Shown here one piece after another: positions 17,601 to 26,142 of a stretch of DNA of 64,000 bases. Source of the stretch: a bacterium. GTDB lineage: Bacteria > Armatimonadota > Zipacnadia > Zipacnadales > Zipacnadaceae. How positions within the stretch are numbered: position 1 is the first letter of the stretch; the number at the start of each line of letters is the position of its first letter. The notes under the pieces are model-generated. The model saw nothing but the letters and a program-made list of their open reading frames with translations, was not told the origin of the DNA and searched no databases. The DNA is taken from contig JAUWYY010000009.1 in the NCBI GenBank assembly GCA_030615605.1, forward strand, positions 1 to 64,000. Reading direction: 5' to 3'. Made by a program: the position numbers and the translations under genes.

Positions 17601-19818
17601 CGGCCTGGCTCTGCGGGCCCGGGGAGATATTGACCTGGCCATGGCGCTGGAAGGTTCTCCTGAGCAGATGACTGCCTACCTGCAGACGGAGCTGGCTGAG
17701 CTTAGCTTCGACCGCAAAGCCCTGCCCGATGTCATGGGCGAGTGTACTGTTGAGGTGTCCGAGAGCCAGTTGGTCGCAGTGCGCGACATCTTAGTTGATG
17801 TCACTCAAGGCGAGGGTCTGCTGACAATCGAGGGCGAAATTGATCCCGACGGCGAGTTGTCACTATTTGCGGACGGCACTAACTTCAATATCGCGCTGTG
17901 GCGGCAATGGCTTCACGAAGAGATTTCGCTGGGCGGGACGATTGGCGTCCTTACTGTGGCCGCTAGCGGTCCGACGCGCCGGCCCTCCTTCCGTGGTAGC
18001 GTGTTTGTTGACAGTCCCACCTTTGAGGGCATCAAGTTTGACCAGGCCAACATTCCGGTGCTCAGCCTGGATGAGACCGGCCTGGATATTGATGTGCTGC
18101 TGCTCAAACGCGGAGACCAGGAAATGGTCCTGCGTGGCACGCTGCCCGTGCAGTGGAAGCCGCTGGGCCTGGACCCCGACGGGCAGATTCAGCTATCTGC
18201 TAAGCTGGAGAATACTGACCTGGGCCTCTTCCCGGCACTGTTAGATGAGTTTGTGCGGGCGCGGGCCGAAGAGGAACCTGACCAGACGCTGTGGAGCCAG
18301 TTGCGGACGCGCGGCCGGGTGGACAGCGAAATCAGCATCAGTGGGCGAGTAGATGACCCTACTATTGAAGGGTATGTGCATATTAGTGACGGAAAAATCG
18401 CCCCGCCGGGTTGGCACCAGGGCTGGGAGGGCATCAACGTCAGGGCCGCCGTCCAGCGCCGCGGCGAGCATAATGTTATCAGTATCGACTCGGCGGCAGC
18501 TCGACTCGACGACACTAACTTCAAGCTGGACGGCAGCGTGACTCTGGCGCAGTTTGGTCCCTTCTGGCGCAATCAGTTTGACCTGGCCCTGGAGGTCAGC
18601 TCTCTGCAGCAGACGCTGTTGGGCGAGAGCATTATCCGCAAGCTGGCCGGACGGATCACTATGAAAACTCAGCCCGACCGCTCGCAGCTTGTCACGATCG
18701 AGAATCTCGCCGGCAATCTCGGGGAAGGGGCGGTGATGCTCGCGGGCCATACCCGAATAGACAAGTTCGATTACGCGCAGCTAGCCAACAATGAGGTAGA
18801 TATTGAGATTGAATTGGTGGGTGCCACTGTCAACTATCCTCCAATATTCGACGGCTTGGTAGACGGCAGCATAACTGTGAAAAGCCCCGCCGAGGGCCAA
18901 CCAGCCGTTGTGATGGGGCGGATTGTCCCCTCCCAGGCGCGGGTGGCGCCGCCGGCTGGCGGTGGGGGCGGTGGACCGACCTACGGTTGGGGGCCGCAGC
19001 GGCCTGCCCCCCAATTTGATATTGAAGTTGTACTGGGCGAGAACGTCGTGCTCAAGACGCCGGGCCTCACTGCCCCGCTACAAGCCGATACCACGATAGC
19101 CCACCTCACTGGCACCCCCCAGCGCCCGCTTGTTACCGGCCTGATTGAGTTTGAGCCGGGTCGGGCCAGCGTTCCCACCGGACTGGTGCGCATCGCTGAG
19201 CTGGGCGTCGAATATCGCTATGGGCCTAAGCCGGGCGAGTACCGTGAACCGATGGAACTGGGACTATCGGGCCGAATCTGGGGAGAAGCTCGCCAGTCTA
19301 TTCCCTCGGCAGTGGTTGACGGTCGTCAGATAGATCAGTTGACCATATTCATTGAGATCGGCGGGACCTTGCCCAACGATATCAAGCTAACTCTAAGCTC
19401 TCGACCGCAACTCAGTGAGGACCAGCTTTATCAGATTATTGGCACTGAGCCGCTGGGGCTGGTCGCCGGCGGGGGCGGAGGCAGCCTTACTGATATGTTC
19501 TCCCAACAGTTCACCGGACTGTTGGCTGCCGGCTTTCGGACGGCAATCTTCCGCCCCATTGAAGAGCAGATCAAGCAGGCTCTGGGGCTTGACCAGTTCA
19601 CCGTAATGTTTGGATTTGATCAACCAATTGATGTACGCATTGGCAAATATGTGATGGAGGACCTGCTGGTAAACTATCGCCACACCGTCGTCTCAGACAC
19701 CGAAGACGAGTGGGATTTGAGCCTCGCCTACGAACTACCCCGCAAGTTCCGGGTCAGCTTCAGCACTGATGAGAAAAGCGATGCCCAATTCCGTATCGGT
19801 TACACCCGCGGCTTCTGA
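14629..19818 (+). CDS. tamB: TamB-like inner membrane translocation/lipid-transport protein
   Basis: A very long envelope protein of 1729 residues with an N-terminal membrane anchor (LLILLVLVVLGGIGAVYLAG) and an AsmA-like start, then a long beta-rich repetitive body, and a C-terminal TamB (DUF490) domain ending in IGYTRGF. TamB-type proteins span the periplasm and are thought to carry lipids or help barrel assembly. A glycine stretch (GGGGGGG near residue 1450) marks the linker before the conserved domain. The GTG at 14629 is weakly supported; GTG 14638 is an alternative. BamA follows two genes downstream, consistent with an outer-membrane block. Confidence 0.9.
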   Translation: MIGVLRRTKKALLILLVLVVLGGIGAVYLAGQSRWARGQLRAVIAEQLAQRSGREVQVGAIEGNLLSGVVINDLAIAAGERLADGVVLAAERIRIDYDLFAIIRGRPPLACIPRVEIDRAYADVARDEQGIINLTQIFPPPEPPRVIPPEERFRGQVVITSSVLDLCDEAAPTRDGRPLALRLTGVSGEVLISQHGPLYVHLEAASTNQRFAAAELDVRADTETNTFAVDGKLRGVDAPWWYDQFVRSPGFNLIEGTIDGRFTVWWGIDPESSAGLDYFASATVKDATARVAALRGPVRFDAQASVTPAGASIQSLSGRWAGASVQAAGGLFDWSNLTVDLSARVTNLAPESVLALLPPDSLPAVKLLGDAGRLNADLQVIGALSDPSVELAVRSRGMTKLVVQDDFRVVVSGLQVQASIPSVASPAVAAQITAETLSPAPWTTSDESADGSTQHTVHISDLQNVELNLAYAGQTPVLETTLQVGRATVDDLRVDNIGGRIQMAGNTVRLSGLQADIAGGKVIGQALAGWDEDHHPQVCFDLAGRDLQLAGLQQVRGVDLGDLSGQVNLLLAGEVKGGKSHIVGRTRAGDLCFRGITVEEVTGLWELREDDLQLRLVSLRDPKGQACLHGQVSGSGALNLDIEGAELDLAAWGRQLNRPDLAGVAFVRANVAGTLEDLVGGAELVAFGVGNQQLSTDALFARATIEQSAVALDELLVSRGPTMLAGSGRLAGLSRAAEQMPVTAQLRLVGLQLEEISDEVGLAQPISGVAEASATLSGTITDPRLAAELVVPSGYYGPYPVTEAKVRFVVDRRRAEITEGNIHVSQAAITMQGYLEDWFQVLTGEPVVPEFAVQMSVQNIDLQAIVSPQEIEVAIAGRVDLPEIEIRSSPQGPVGQAHLLVPHLVIGGQQISAIDTMIRVGQGQISLSDTTLQVAGAQVRAGGDYQWEQQQGRAYVELSGGHIGQLLRLAAPVSKLVGGVSGGSEIAKRLRGLALRARGDIDLAMALEGSPEQMTAYLQTELAELSFDRKALPDVMGECTVEVSESQLVAVRDILVDVTQGEGLLTIEGEIDPDGELSLFADGTNFNIALWRQWLHEEISLGGTIGVLTVAASGPTRRPSFRGSVFVDSPTFEGIKFDQANIPVLSLDETGLDIDVLLLKRGDQEMVLRGTLPVQWKPLGLDPDGQIQLSAKLENTDLGLFPALLDEFVRARAEEEPDQTLWSQLRTRGRVDSEISISGRVDDPTIEGYVHISDGKIAPPGWHQGWEGINVRAAVQRRGEHNVISIDSAAARLDDTNFKLDGSVTLAQFGPFWRNQFDLALEVSSLQQTLLGESIIRKLAGRITMKTQPDRSQLVTIENLAGNLGEGAVMLAGHTRIDKFDYAQLANNEVDIEIELVGATVNYPPIFDGLVDGSITVKSPAEGQPAVVMGRIVPSQARVAPPAGGGGGGPTYGWGPQRPAPQFDIEVVLGENVVLKTPGLTAPLQADTTIAHLTGTPQRPLVTGLIEFEPGRASVPTGLVRIAELGVEYRYGPKPGEYREPMELGLSGRIWGEARQSIPSAVVDGRQIDQLTIFIEIGGTLPNDIKLTLSSRPQLSEDQLYQIIGTEPLGLVAGGGGGSLTDMFSQQFTGLLAAGFRTAIFRPIEEQIKQALGLDQFTVMFGFDQPIDVRIGKYVMEDLLVNYRHTVVSDTEDEWDLSLAYELPRKFRVSFSTDEKSDAQFRIGYTRGF

Positions 19819-20061
19819 GCTTGCCCCTATCCGGATTTTCCCCTGCCGCCGGGCCCGTGTGCAGGACGCAAGCCCGCATACTTGAAGCTATGCGCGAAAC
19901 GCCCAGCCCACGTGGCGGCAGGAGCGAAAGGAAATCAGGGAATCTTGTACTCCGATTTTGTGCCGTCGGCCCTCCAGACCTCAACTTTTGAGAAAGATCT
20001 TCGTTCAATTGCCATATGGAACATATATTCTACCAACTCCCATTCACGTACAATTAATCTG

Positions 20062-20090
20062 TTGATGATTCTGTCAGCATGTGATAGAAT
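20062..20090 (+). promoter_or_regulatory. Promoter of the HEPN gene
   Basis: TTGATG (20062-20067) and TAGAAT (20085-20090) are spaced by 17 nt. They lie 130 nt before the HEPN-domain gene in an AT-richer patch. The rest of the 19819-20221 gap shows no gene or clear terminator for tamB. Confidence 0.6.
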
Positions 20091-20221
20091 TGCAGGATGA
20101 AAGGTCCTGAGGAATGAGTAGTGCATTGGCCTGAGCCATCCGCCGCGGGTCCCACAACCGAATGCCTGGGGGCCTAAGAGATTTGTCCAGCTAACATCCG
20201 CTACGCGATAAGGAGTGTGGC

Positions 20222-21274
20222 TTGGTGCCTACCGTGTCGGCTCGAATCAAACTTAGATTCCACATGCGGATTCCCCCCGATGTGCCACTGCAATTTGAGT
20301 CACCTGAGCAGGGAGTAAGCTGCACCGTGAGTGTGGAGTGCGTGGAACCTCAAGAACAAGATTACATGGAGCACGGGTGTGATTTCCGGGTTGCGGGCAC
20401 TAAGCGCTTCAGGAACGTGCTATTATACGGCAGGCAGCCCGGAGTCTTCACTCCCCTGTGCCTACCTTCTGAACTCTTATTCGAGTTCTCACGTGTACCT
20501 GAAGAATGGGTAGAAGGGCTTCCGAGGTCCGCGGATACGACAATACAGGTAGGTCCGCGCACCGTACCCCAAATAATGCACAAAATCCACTCATTGGCTA
20601 ACAAGGTGATCAGGTCGTATCGATGGGTATCTGGCGACGTCGAGAACGGTGCGTTGGTAAGGGCATTAACCATGGCCGAACTGTTAAGCTGTCTATCGAT
20701 AAGAGTGGACGACGGCCACGAATTGTACCCTCAATACATTGTCAATTACGATAGCCGTGGGCTGCCCGGAAACGAAGTGGACGCAATGTTCCAGGTGATA
20801 GCGAATACAGCTTTCCCTCAGGTGTGGCAGACGTTTATCCAAGCTGCAGAAACTGTGTGCGCCAGACTGGATAGCAGCGAACTCGGGCTCGCCTTGGTGC
20901 TCGCCGACACAGCCCTTGAGGTCTTCATTGATAAAGAGTTGGAGCAACGACTACCAGGGCGATATGAAGTGGACGAGCGCGGTACATGGTTCGACGGACA
21001 AAGGGTGTATAGAACCTATGAGAAGTACAAGGGCCCTCTTCGGGAGGCGGCTGAAGGCGTTTCAATCGTTGAGGAAGATCATAACCTCTACCAAGACTTA
21101 GTTCACCTGCACAGAGCTCGCAATAACTACGCACATGCGGGCGAACTGCGGTACACCAAGACTAATAATGTAACAATGGACGTAGATTTCCCGGAGGCCA
21201 CTAGGTTGGTACGATGCGCTCGCAAAGCCATTGAAATGGCGTCGGACCTACTGGATCGGAGCTCGCCCTCGTAG
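20222..21274 (+). CDS. HEPN-domain protein, ApeA-like
   Basis: 350 residues. The C-terminal third (about 215-345) looks like a HEPN four-helix domain: ALVLADTALEVFIDKEL, then HRARNNYAHAGEL, which contains the R-x4-H ribonuclease motif (Arg300 to His305). The N-terminal 200 residues are beta-rich and unrecognised. ApeA-type and related HEPN proteins act as RNA-cleaving defence or stress effectors; here this role is inferred from the motif. TTG 20222 or GTG 20225 is the start; AGGAG lies 6-9 nt before. It has its own promoter, codes alone between tamB and the sigma factor, and has more even base use than its neighbours, suggesting acquisition. Confidence 0.65.
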   Translation: MVPTVSARIKLRFHMRIPPDVPLQFESPEQGVSCTVSVECVEPQEQDYMEHGCDFRVAGTKRFRNVLLYGRQPGVFTPLCLPSELLFEFSRVPEEWVEGLPRSADTTIQVGPRTVPQIMHKIHSLANKVIRSYRWVSGDVENGALVRALTMAELLSCLSIRVDDGHELYPQYIVNYDSRGLPGNEVDAMFQVIANTAFPQVWQTFIQAAETVCARLDSSELGLALVLADTALEVFIDKELEQRLPGRYEVDERGTWFDGQRVYRTYEKYKGPLREAAEGVSIVEEDHNLYQDLVHLHRARNNYAHAGELRYTKTNNVTMDVDFPEATRLVRCARKAIEMASDLLDRSSPS

Positions 21275-21461
21275 CGGTTGTCCTCCTGTCTCGACGACCA
21301 GCAGGCACCGGACGTGGGGAGGCCATGACAACGGAGCCAGCGGGCCCATTCGCACCAGCCAAACTCTCATACTTGTGGAACTGGTTGCGCCGTTGATTGT
21401 CTAACTATTCGATAAACGCCCAGTTCGACAGCATCTTGATGGCAAGCGGACGGGCATCTGT

Positions 21462-21469
21462 GGTATAAT
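21462..21469 (+). promoter_or_regulatory. Extended -10 promoter of the ECF sigma gene
   Basis: TGGTATAAT (TG at 21461-21462 and TATAAT at 21464-21469) forms an extended -10 box 44 nt before the GTG start of the sigma factor. No good -35 is visible at 17 nt, as often seen with extended -10 promoters. Confidence 0.5.
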
Positions 21470-21512
21470 CGCTTCAACATTCATAATAGCTTGGAGCCTA
21501 CAGAGCCTGTCC

Positions 21513-22073
21513 GTGAACCACCAGCGCAGCTCGGCAGAATTTCATAGAGTTATTCAGGACAATTACCAGCGTGTCTACAGCGTGATATATCGGATGCTGG
21601 AGGAACCCGAGGAGGCCGAGGACCTCACCCAGGATACCTTTGTCAACGCGTACCGCGCCTGGGATGACTTTCGCGGAGAAAGTCAGGTCTATACTTGGTT
21701 GTACCGTATTGCTGTCAACCTGACCAGGAATCGGCTGGAGGTTATTGGGCGACGCCGGCAGAATCATAAGTTCTCGCTGGACCAACCCATAGAAGATGAT
21801 CAGGGAGAGGGGCACGCCCGGCACATTAAAGACTGGTCGCGAGCACCTGAACGCCTGGTGGAGAGCAATGAGTTGGGCGAGCTGATCGCCCGCTATGTCA
21901 CCGAGCTGCGCGATGACTACAAAGAAGTAGTTATTTTGCGCGACTATGAGGGGCTTTCATACGGGGAGATCACCCAGGTGCTTGGTTGCAGCTTAGCAGC
22001 CGTCAAGTCTCGGCTGTTTCGAGCGCGCAGTGTCCTACGCGAGCAGTTGCAGACCTACATTGAGCCGGAATAA
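21513..22073 (+). CDS. RNA polymerase ECF sigma factor, RpoE-like
   Basis: 186 residues with sigma region 2 (DNYQRVYSVIYRMLEEPEEAEDLTQDTFVNAYRAW region, positions 14-48) and region 4 (YVTELRDDYKEVVILRDYEGLSYGEITQVLG) ending in the helix-turn-helix AAVKSRLFRARSVLREQL. It directs RNA polymerase to a small regulon. No anti-sigma gene follows; instead bamA and skp lie directly downstream. In proteobacteria RpoE controls exactly these genes, so an envelope-stress role is likely but inferred. The GTG start has a weak ribosome binding site. Confidence 0.9.
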   Translation: MNHQRSSAEFHRVIQDNYQRVYSVIYRMLEEPEEAEDLTQDTFVNAYRAWDDFRGESQVYTWLYRIAVNLTRNRLEVIGRRRQNHKFSLDQPIEDDQGEGHARHIKDWSRAPERLVESNELGELIARYVTELRDDYKEVVILRDYEGLSYGEITQVLGCSLAAVKSRLFRARSVLREQLQTYIEPE

Positions 22074-22196
22074 GACGACTGAACTGTTCAGCAGGAAGGG
22101 AACAGCCCCCCGGCAGCGAAATGATCCTGTGGCAGGCTCGAGCCTGTTAGTCACTGGGTAGCAGATGGTTGATATTATAATAGGGAGAGAGAAACT

Positions 22197-24032
22197 ATGT
22201 GGCTGGTTAGGTCCCGCCGAACTGTTGTTCTGTCCATACTAGCGCTGGCTGCCGTATCTGCGGTCTTGCTGGGGCCGGTCAGCGCCCAGCAGCAACCGCT
22301 GATCGCCGAGATCGCCGCCGAGGGCAATCAATATATCTCGGCGGACGTCATCCTGGACGAAGTCAAAGACATCCTGAAGATCGGCGAGCCTTACACCGAG
22401 CAGAAAGCTGAGGCGGCCCGTAAGGCCGTTGCCGACCTGGGGTACTTTGATACCGTCGCCGTCTCTTATGAGCAGGTTGGCGAAGATGTCAAAGTGACCA
22501 TCAGCGTTGTCGAGCGCCAGCGCATCGAGCAGATCATCTTTGCCGGCAATACTGTGTTCACTGATGCTCAGCTCAAAGAGACGATCTTCAGCAAGGTCGG
22601 CCACATAATTGCCTCGCAGGCGATCCGGCGGGACGTGCAGCGGATCGAGGATTACTACGACCGGGAGGGGTACATTGCTCAGGTCGCCGACGTCAGGGTA
22701 GATGAATTCGGTGGTCTCACTTTCATAATCAACGAAGCCTATATTGAACACATCGCCATTGAAGGACTGGAGAAGACCGAAGAGTGGGTAGTGCGGCGTC
22801 AGATAAGAACTCAGGCCGGGGAGCTGTTCCAGCAGGAAGAGATCACTGAGGACATTAAGCGTATCTTCAATAAGCTGGGCATATTCCAGGACGTAAAGTT
22901 CGATCTACGCCCGGGCCAAGAAGAACCAGCGAAGGCCGTTATCCCCGTCATCCAGATCGAGGAGAAGCCGACGGGCATGGTTTCGCTGGCTGGCGCCTAC
23001 AGCGAGCTGGACGACTTTGTGGCAATGGTCTCGGTGGCCGAGAACAACCTGCGCGGTCGCGCTGAGCGGGTCTCGATTGACTTGGAGTTGGGTGGTCGCA
23101 CCAGCTTTGACTTCAAGTTCTATGAACCTTATCTGGATTCACACGATACTGCTCTGGATCTGAGTCTCTTCGACACCGAACGGCAGCGTCGTTTCGTTGG
23201 GGGCGCGGCAGTAAGCCTGGCTGAAGATGAATTCGAAGAACGCCGCACCGGGGCCACGGTCACCCTGAGTCGGCCGATGACCGACACCGAGCGAGTTAGC
23301 ATTGGCCTGCGCAGCGAGCAGGTATCCAGCTCCTTCTTGCAGGGCACTCGCAACCTGGGTGATTCGATCGGCATTCTGGCTATACCCGGTCCCGGGCCGC
23401 CTCCGCCCGGTGACACCAACGACCCGCTCGTGGTGGCCGCTCCGCTGCACCCGGGTGGCCGCGTCAATAGCTTCACCCTCGGCTGGCAGCGCGACAACCG
23501 CGATATTATTGCCAACCCCACCAGCGGCAGTTACCAGAGTCTGAGCGTGGAGATGGCCGGTGGTATGCTGGGCGGGGAAAGTACCTACCAGCGGTACCGC
23601 TTCGACCGGAGACGTTACTTCGGCGTGCGCGGTGACAAAGACGTACTAGCCCTGCGCCTGCTCTTGGGCACCAGCACCGGCAATATCCCCTTGTTCGACT
23701 CCTTCACTGTAGGCGGTGCTCGGTCGCTGCGCGGCTATCAGCAGGACCGTTACCGTGGAGAGAGTATCGCGCTGCTCAATGCCGAGTACCGCTATGGCTT
23801 GAGTAAGAGTCTGACCGTGGTCGGCTTTGTGGATGCCGGCGATGCGTTTGGCGGGGTGTTCCGCACTGAGGTGCCTGGCTTTGACATTGGCGCCGATGAT
23901 GAGGACCTTAGTATCCACGTGGGTGTGGGCTTTGGCATCCGGGCGGACACTCCCCTGGGGCCGCTGCGCCTGGACTTTGGCTTTGGCGAAGAGGGCAGCC
24001 AGACGCACTTTGGCTTTGGGCATACTTTCTGA
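22197..24032 (+). CDS. bamA: Outer membrane assembly factor BamA
   Basis: The Omp85 protein that folds beta-barrels into the outer membrane; 611 residues, shorter than the 810 of E. coli, with room for about three to four POTRA domains. A signal peptide ends near VSAQQ. POTRA repeats are visible as VILDEVKDILKIGEPYTEQKAEAARKAV, and ITEDIKRIFNKLGIFQDVKFDL. The barrel has the GGARSLRGYQQDRYRG signature and the family end GFGHTF with a C-terminal Phe. ATG 22197 has GGGAGAGAG upstream. It is followed by skp, the usual partner. Confidence 0.95.
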   Translation: MWLVRSRRTVVLSILALAAVSAVLLGPVSAQQQPLIAEIAAEGNQYISADVILDEVKDILKIGEPYTEQKAEAARKAVADLGYFDTVAVSYEQVGEDVKVTISVVERQRIEQIIFAGNTVFTDAQLKETIFSKVGHIIASQAIRRDVQRIEDYYDREGYIAQVADVRVDEFGGLTFIINEAYIEHIAIEGLEKTEEWVVRRQIRTQAGELFQQEEITEDIKRIFNKLGIFQDVKFDLRPGQEEPAKAVIPVIQIEEKPTGMVSLAGAYSELDDFVAMVSVAENNLRGRAERVSIDLELGGRTSFDFKFYEPYLDSHDTALDLSLFDTERQRRFVGGAAVSLAEDEFEERRTGATVTLSRPMTDTERVSIGLRSEQVSSSFLQGTRNLGDSIGILAIPGPGPPPPGDTNDPLVVAAPLHPGGRVNSFTLGWQRDNRDIIANPTSGSYQSLSVEMAGGMLGGESTYQRYRFDRRRYFGVRGDKDVLALRLLLGTSTGNIPLFDSFTVGGARSLRGYQQDRYRGESIALLNAEYRYGLSKSLTVVGFVDAGDAFGGVFRTEVPGFDIGADDEDLSIHVGVGFGIRADTPLGPLRLDFGFGEEGSQTHFGFGHTF

Positions 24033-24173
24033 ATGCCGCCAGTAGTCACTGATTTATGCTTTCGCGCTCTCGCACTCCCAACGGTACTCTGTTGGTTGGG
24101 AGAGGGGTCAACCGTCTCTTAGTTGTAGATCATGGATCTTTGTGCGAGATGGACCGTAAGGAGGCCACAACCA

Positions 24174-24923
24174 ATGACACTGCCTCAGCGCACTGTCACT
24201 TTAGCAATTGCGCTCAGTATGCTGCTGACGACCGGATTGGTGGCGACCTGGGGGGAGGAGGCAGAGCCTCAGCAGCCCCGGGTAGCGTTCGTTGATATAT
24301 TGACAATCAGCAGCGAATACCAAGCCTTGCAGAAAAAAGACGCCGAACTGAAGGCATGGCTGGGCGGTCGGGGGGATTATCTCCAGTCGCTGCAAGTCTT
24401 TATCTTCCTTGCTGAGGACAACTTCAACGAGGCCCTCGAAATTGTCAATATGCCCAAGCCAATTCCTGCCGAGAAGGTTCAGCGTTTGGACGAGCTGGAG
24501 GCTCTCTCGCTGCAGAAGGAGCAGCGCTTCCTCGACCTGCAGTCAAAGTCGCCGCGCACCACCGAAGAAGCTGACCAATTCAGTGCCCTGCGGGAAGGCC
24601 TGGTCGCTCGCCAGCAGCAACTGGCTCAGTTGGAAGCCACAATCAACCAGGATTATCAGGAACGGGTTACGACGGCGCGCGAAGAGCTTATGCGCAACGT
24701 GGAGGAAGCTATTGCCGAATATGCCCAGGAAAGGGGCTACGATATAGTCCTGGATCAGGCCTTTGTCCTGTATGGCGGTGAGGACATAACCTGGGCAATT
24801 ATTGACAGGCTCAACCCTCCTACTGAAGCTGCGCCCCCTGCTGAAGAGGAACCCAGGCCGCCTGCTGAAGAAGAAACACCCCCGGCTGGCGATGAGCCGC
24901 GGCCGCCAGAAGAAGGCGAATAA
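24174..24923 (+). CDS. skp: OmpH/Skp-type periplasmic chaperone
   Basis: It holds unfolded outer-membrane proteins on the way to BamA. 249 residues: signal peptide, VAFVDILTISSEYQALQKKDAELKAWL start typical for OmpH, a coiled-coil centre (residues 100-190) and the closing strand EYAQERGYDIVLDQAFVLYGGEDIT. A Pro/Glu-rich tail after residue 215 is unusual. ATG 24174 has AAGGAGG at good distance; the open frame begins earlier at 24132. It lies between bamA and the lpxD region, as in many diderms. Confidence 0.9.
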   Translation: MTLPQRTVTLAIALSMLLTTGLVATWGEEAEPQQPRVAFVDILTISSEYQALQKKDAELKAWLGGRGDYLQSLQVFIFLAEDNFNEALEIVNMPKPIPAEKVQRLDELEALSLQKEQRFLDLQSKSPRTTEEADQFSALREGLVARQQQLAQLEATINQDYQERVTTAREELMRNVEEAIAEYAQERGYDIVLDQAFVLYGGEDITWAIIDRLNPPTEAAPPAEEEPRPPAEEETPPAGDEPRPPEEGE

Positions 24924-24939
24924 GGGTTTCCTGCGGCAG

Positions 24940-26142
24940 ATGTGGGGTAGGCAGCCGATTGAAAGAGGAGAGCGAGTCACCGTTAGCTGTCGGCTTGGTA
25001 AGGAATCTACTCGGCTCGTAGTGCCGCCAGTATTGATCATACTGGCGCTCTGTTTAATAGTGCCTGGGTGTGCCCGCAAAAAAGCTGAAACCAAGATACC
25101 CCTTACACTGTCTAAGCCCCAAACAGGGCATGTATACATACCTGCACTCATGCCAGTCCACCCCCTATATGTCCAGCTCAGTGCTCTGCAGGAATATATT
25201 GACGCACTGCGGGGAGGCGGCTGGCCGGTGGTAGCTGAAGAGATCGCCCGGCTGTATGACAGCCCGGTTCTGCTGCCTCCGCCAGCAAGTGGTGAGATGG
25301 GCGGGCTGGATCAATATCGCGACAACTGGCTGGCCGGCGAGCAGTGGGACATCTTTGGCAAGTTGCAGGGGCTGCCCGGTGATCTTCAGGCACAGTTGAG
25401 TTGGGAAGAGGGTCGCATCGGCCGGGAGGTGTTGCGCCAGCTTCAGGAGGCCGCGGCGCAGGAAAGTCAATGGTTGGCCTATCTGCAGATTGAAGCGATG
25501 ATCCGCCGCCAGCCCGAGGTAACCGACCAAGAGTTGGACTTATCCCGGCCACCGGCCGAAGCCAGCGAAAGAGCTGAGCAGTTGCGTGCCGAGATCATCG
25601 AGCAGGCCATTGGGGAGGAGCTGGAGGCTAGCCGGGCTCGACTGGAGGAACTGCGCCAGGCCCTGGAAAGCAACAGGCGCCAGTCGCTCGAGGAAATTCG
25701 CGACAAGCTCCAGGCCAGGGCCGAGCAGCGGCAGAGCTATAGCACGGCTGCCAACCGCAAGTTGCAGCAGCAACTAACCGAGCGAATCGAACAGTTTTCC
25801 GGCACTATTGAGCCACTTGACAAGCCGATGGCAGGTCCATCGCCCAGCGGGGATAGTCTGCGGCAGGCTGGGCAGCAGCGGCAGCATGCTGCCGAGGAGT
25901 ATGACCGAGCAGTCTCTGTACAGGTCCAGCGACTGGTAGCACGCCAGACCGCGTTGACTGCTGCTATTGAGCAGGCTACGCAGCGGGCAGCCCAGCGCAT
26001 AGCCTGGGAGGAGAACTTGGATCTGCAGTTGTTGCCTGGAGATGACCAGGCAGGGGATGACCTTACGGCTTTGATCGCCGAAAAACTCGCAGCAATATGG
26101 GCATCACCGCAACCCGCAGCACAGGAGGTGAACAGCCGGTGA
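24940..26142 (+). CDS. Coiled-coil lipoprotein between skp and lpxD
   Basis: About 400 residues from ATG 24940; the start is uncertain because AGAGGAGAG lies further downstream without a normal start codon behind it. A hydrophobic stretch ends in the lipobox VPGC, so it is likely lipid-anchored. The centre is an Arg/Gln/Glu-rich coiled coil (ERAEQLRAEIIEQAIGEELE and following). It resembles a second, membrane-attached Skp-like chaperone, but there is no firm match. Its stop overlaps the lpxD start (gTGA), so both genes are probably in one operon with bamA-skp. Confidence 0.65.
   Translation: MWGRQPIERGERVTVSCRLGKESTRLVVPPVLIILALCLIVPGCARKKAETKIPLTLSKPQTGHVYIPALMPVHPLYVQLSALQEYIDALRGGGWPVVAEEIARLYDSPVLLPPPASGEMGGLDQYRDNWLAGEQWDIFGKLQGLPGDLQAQLSWEEGRIGREVLRQLQEAAAQESQWLAYLQIEAMIRRQPEVTDQELDLSRPPAEASERAEQLRAEIIEQAIGEELEASRARLEELRQALESNRRQSLEEIRDKLQARAEQRQSYSTAANRKLQQQLTERIEQFSGTIEPLDKPMAGPSPSGDSLRQAGQQRQHAAEEYDRAVSVQVQRLVARQTALTAAIEQATQRAAQRIAWEENLDLQLLPGDDQAGDDLTALIAEKLAAIWASPQPAAQEVNSR

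Noticed and set aside
22171-22190. TATAAT just before bamA as a promoter
   Set aside because: Transcription from it would start almost at the start codon and lose the ribosome binding site; there is no matching -35 box.
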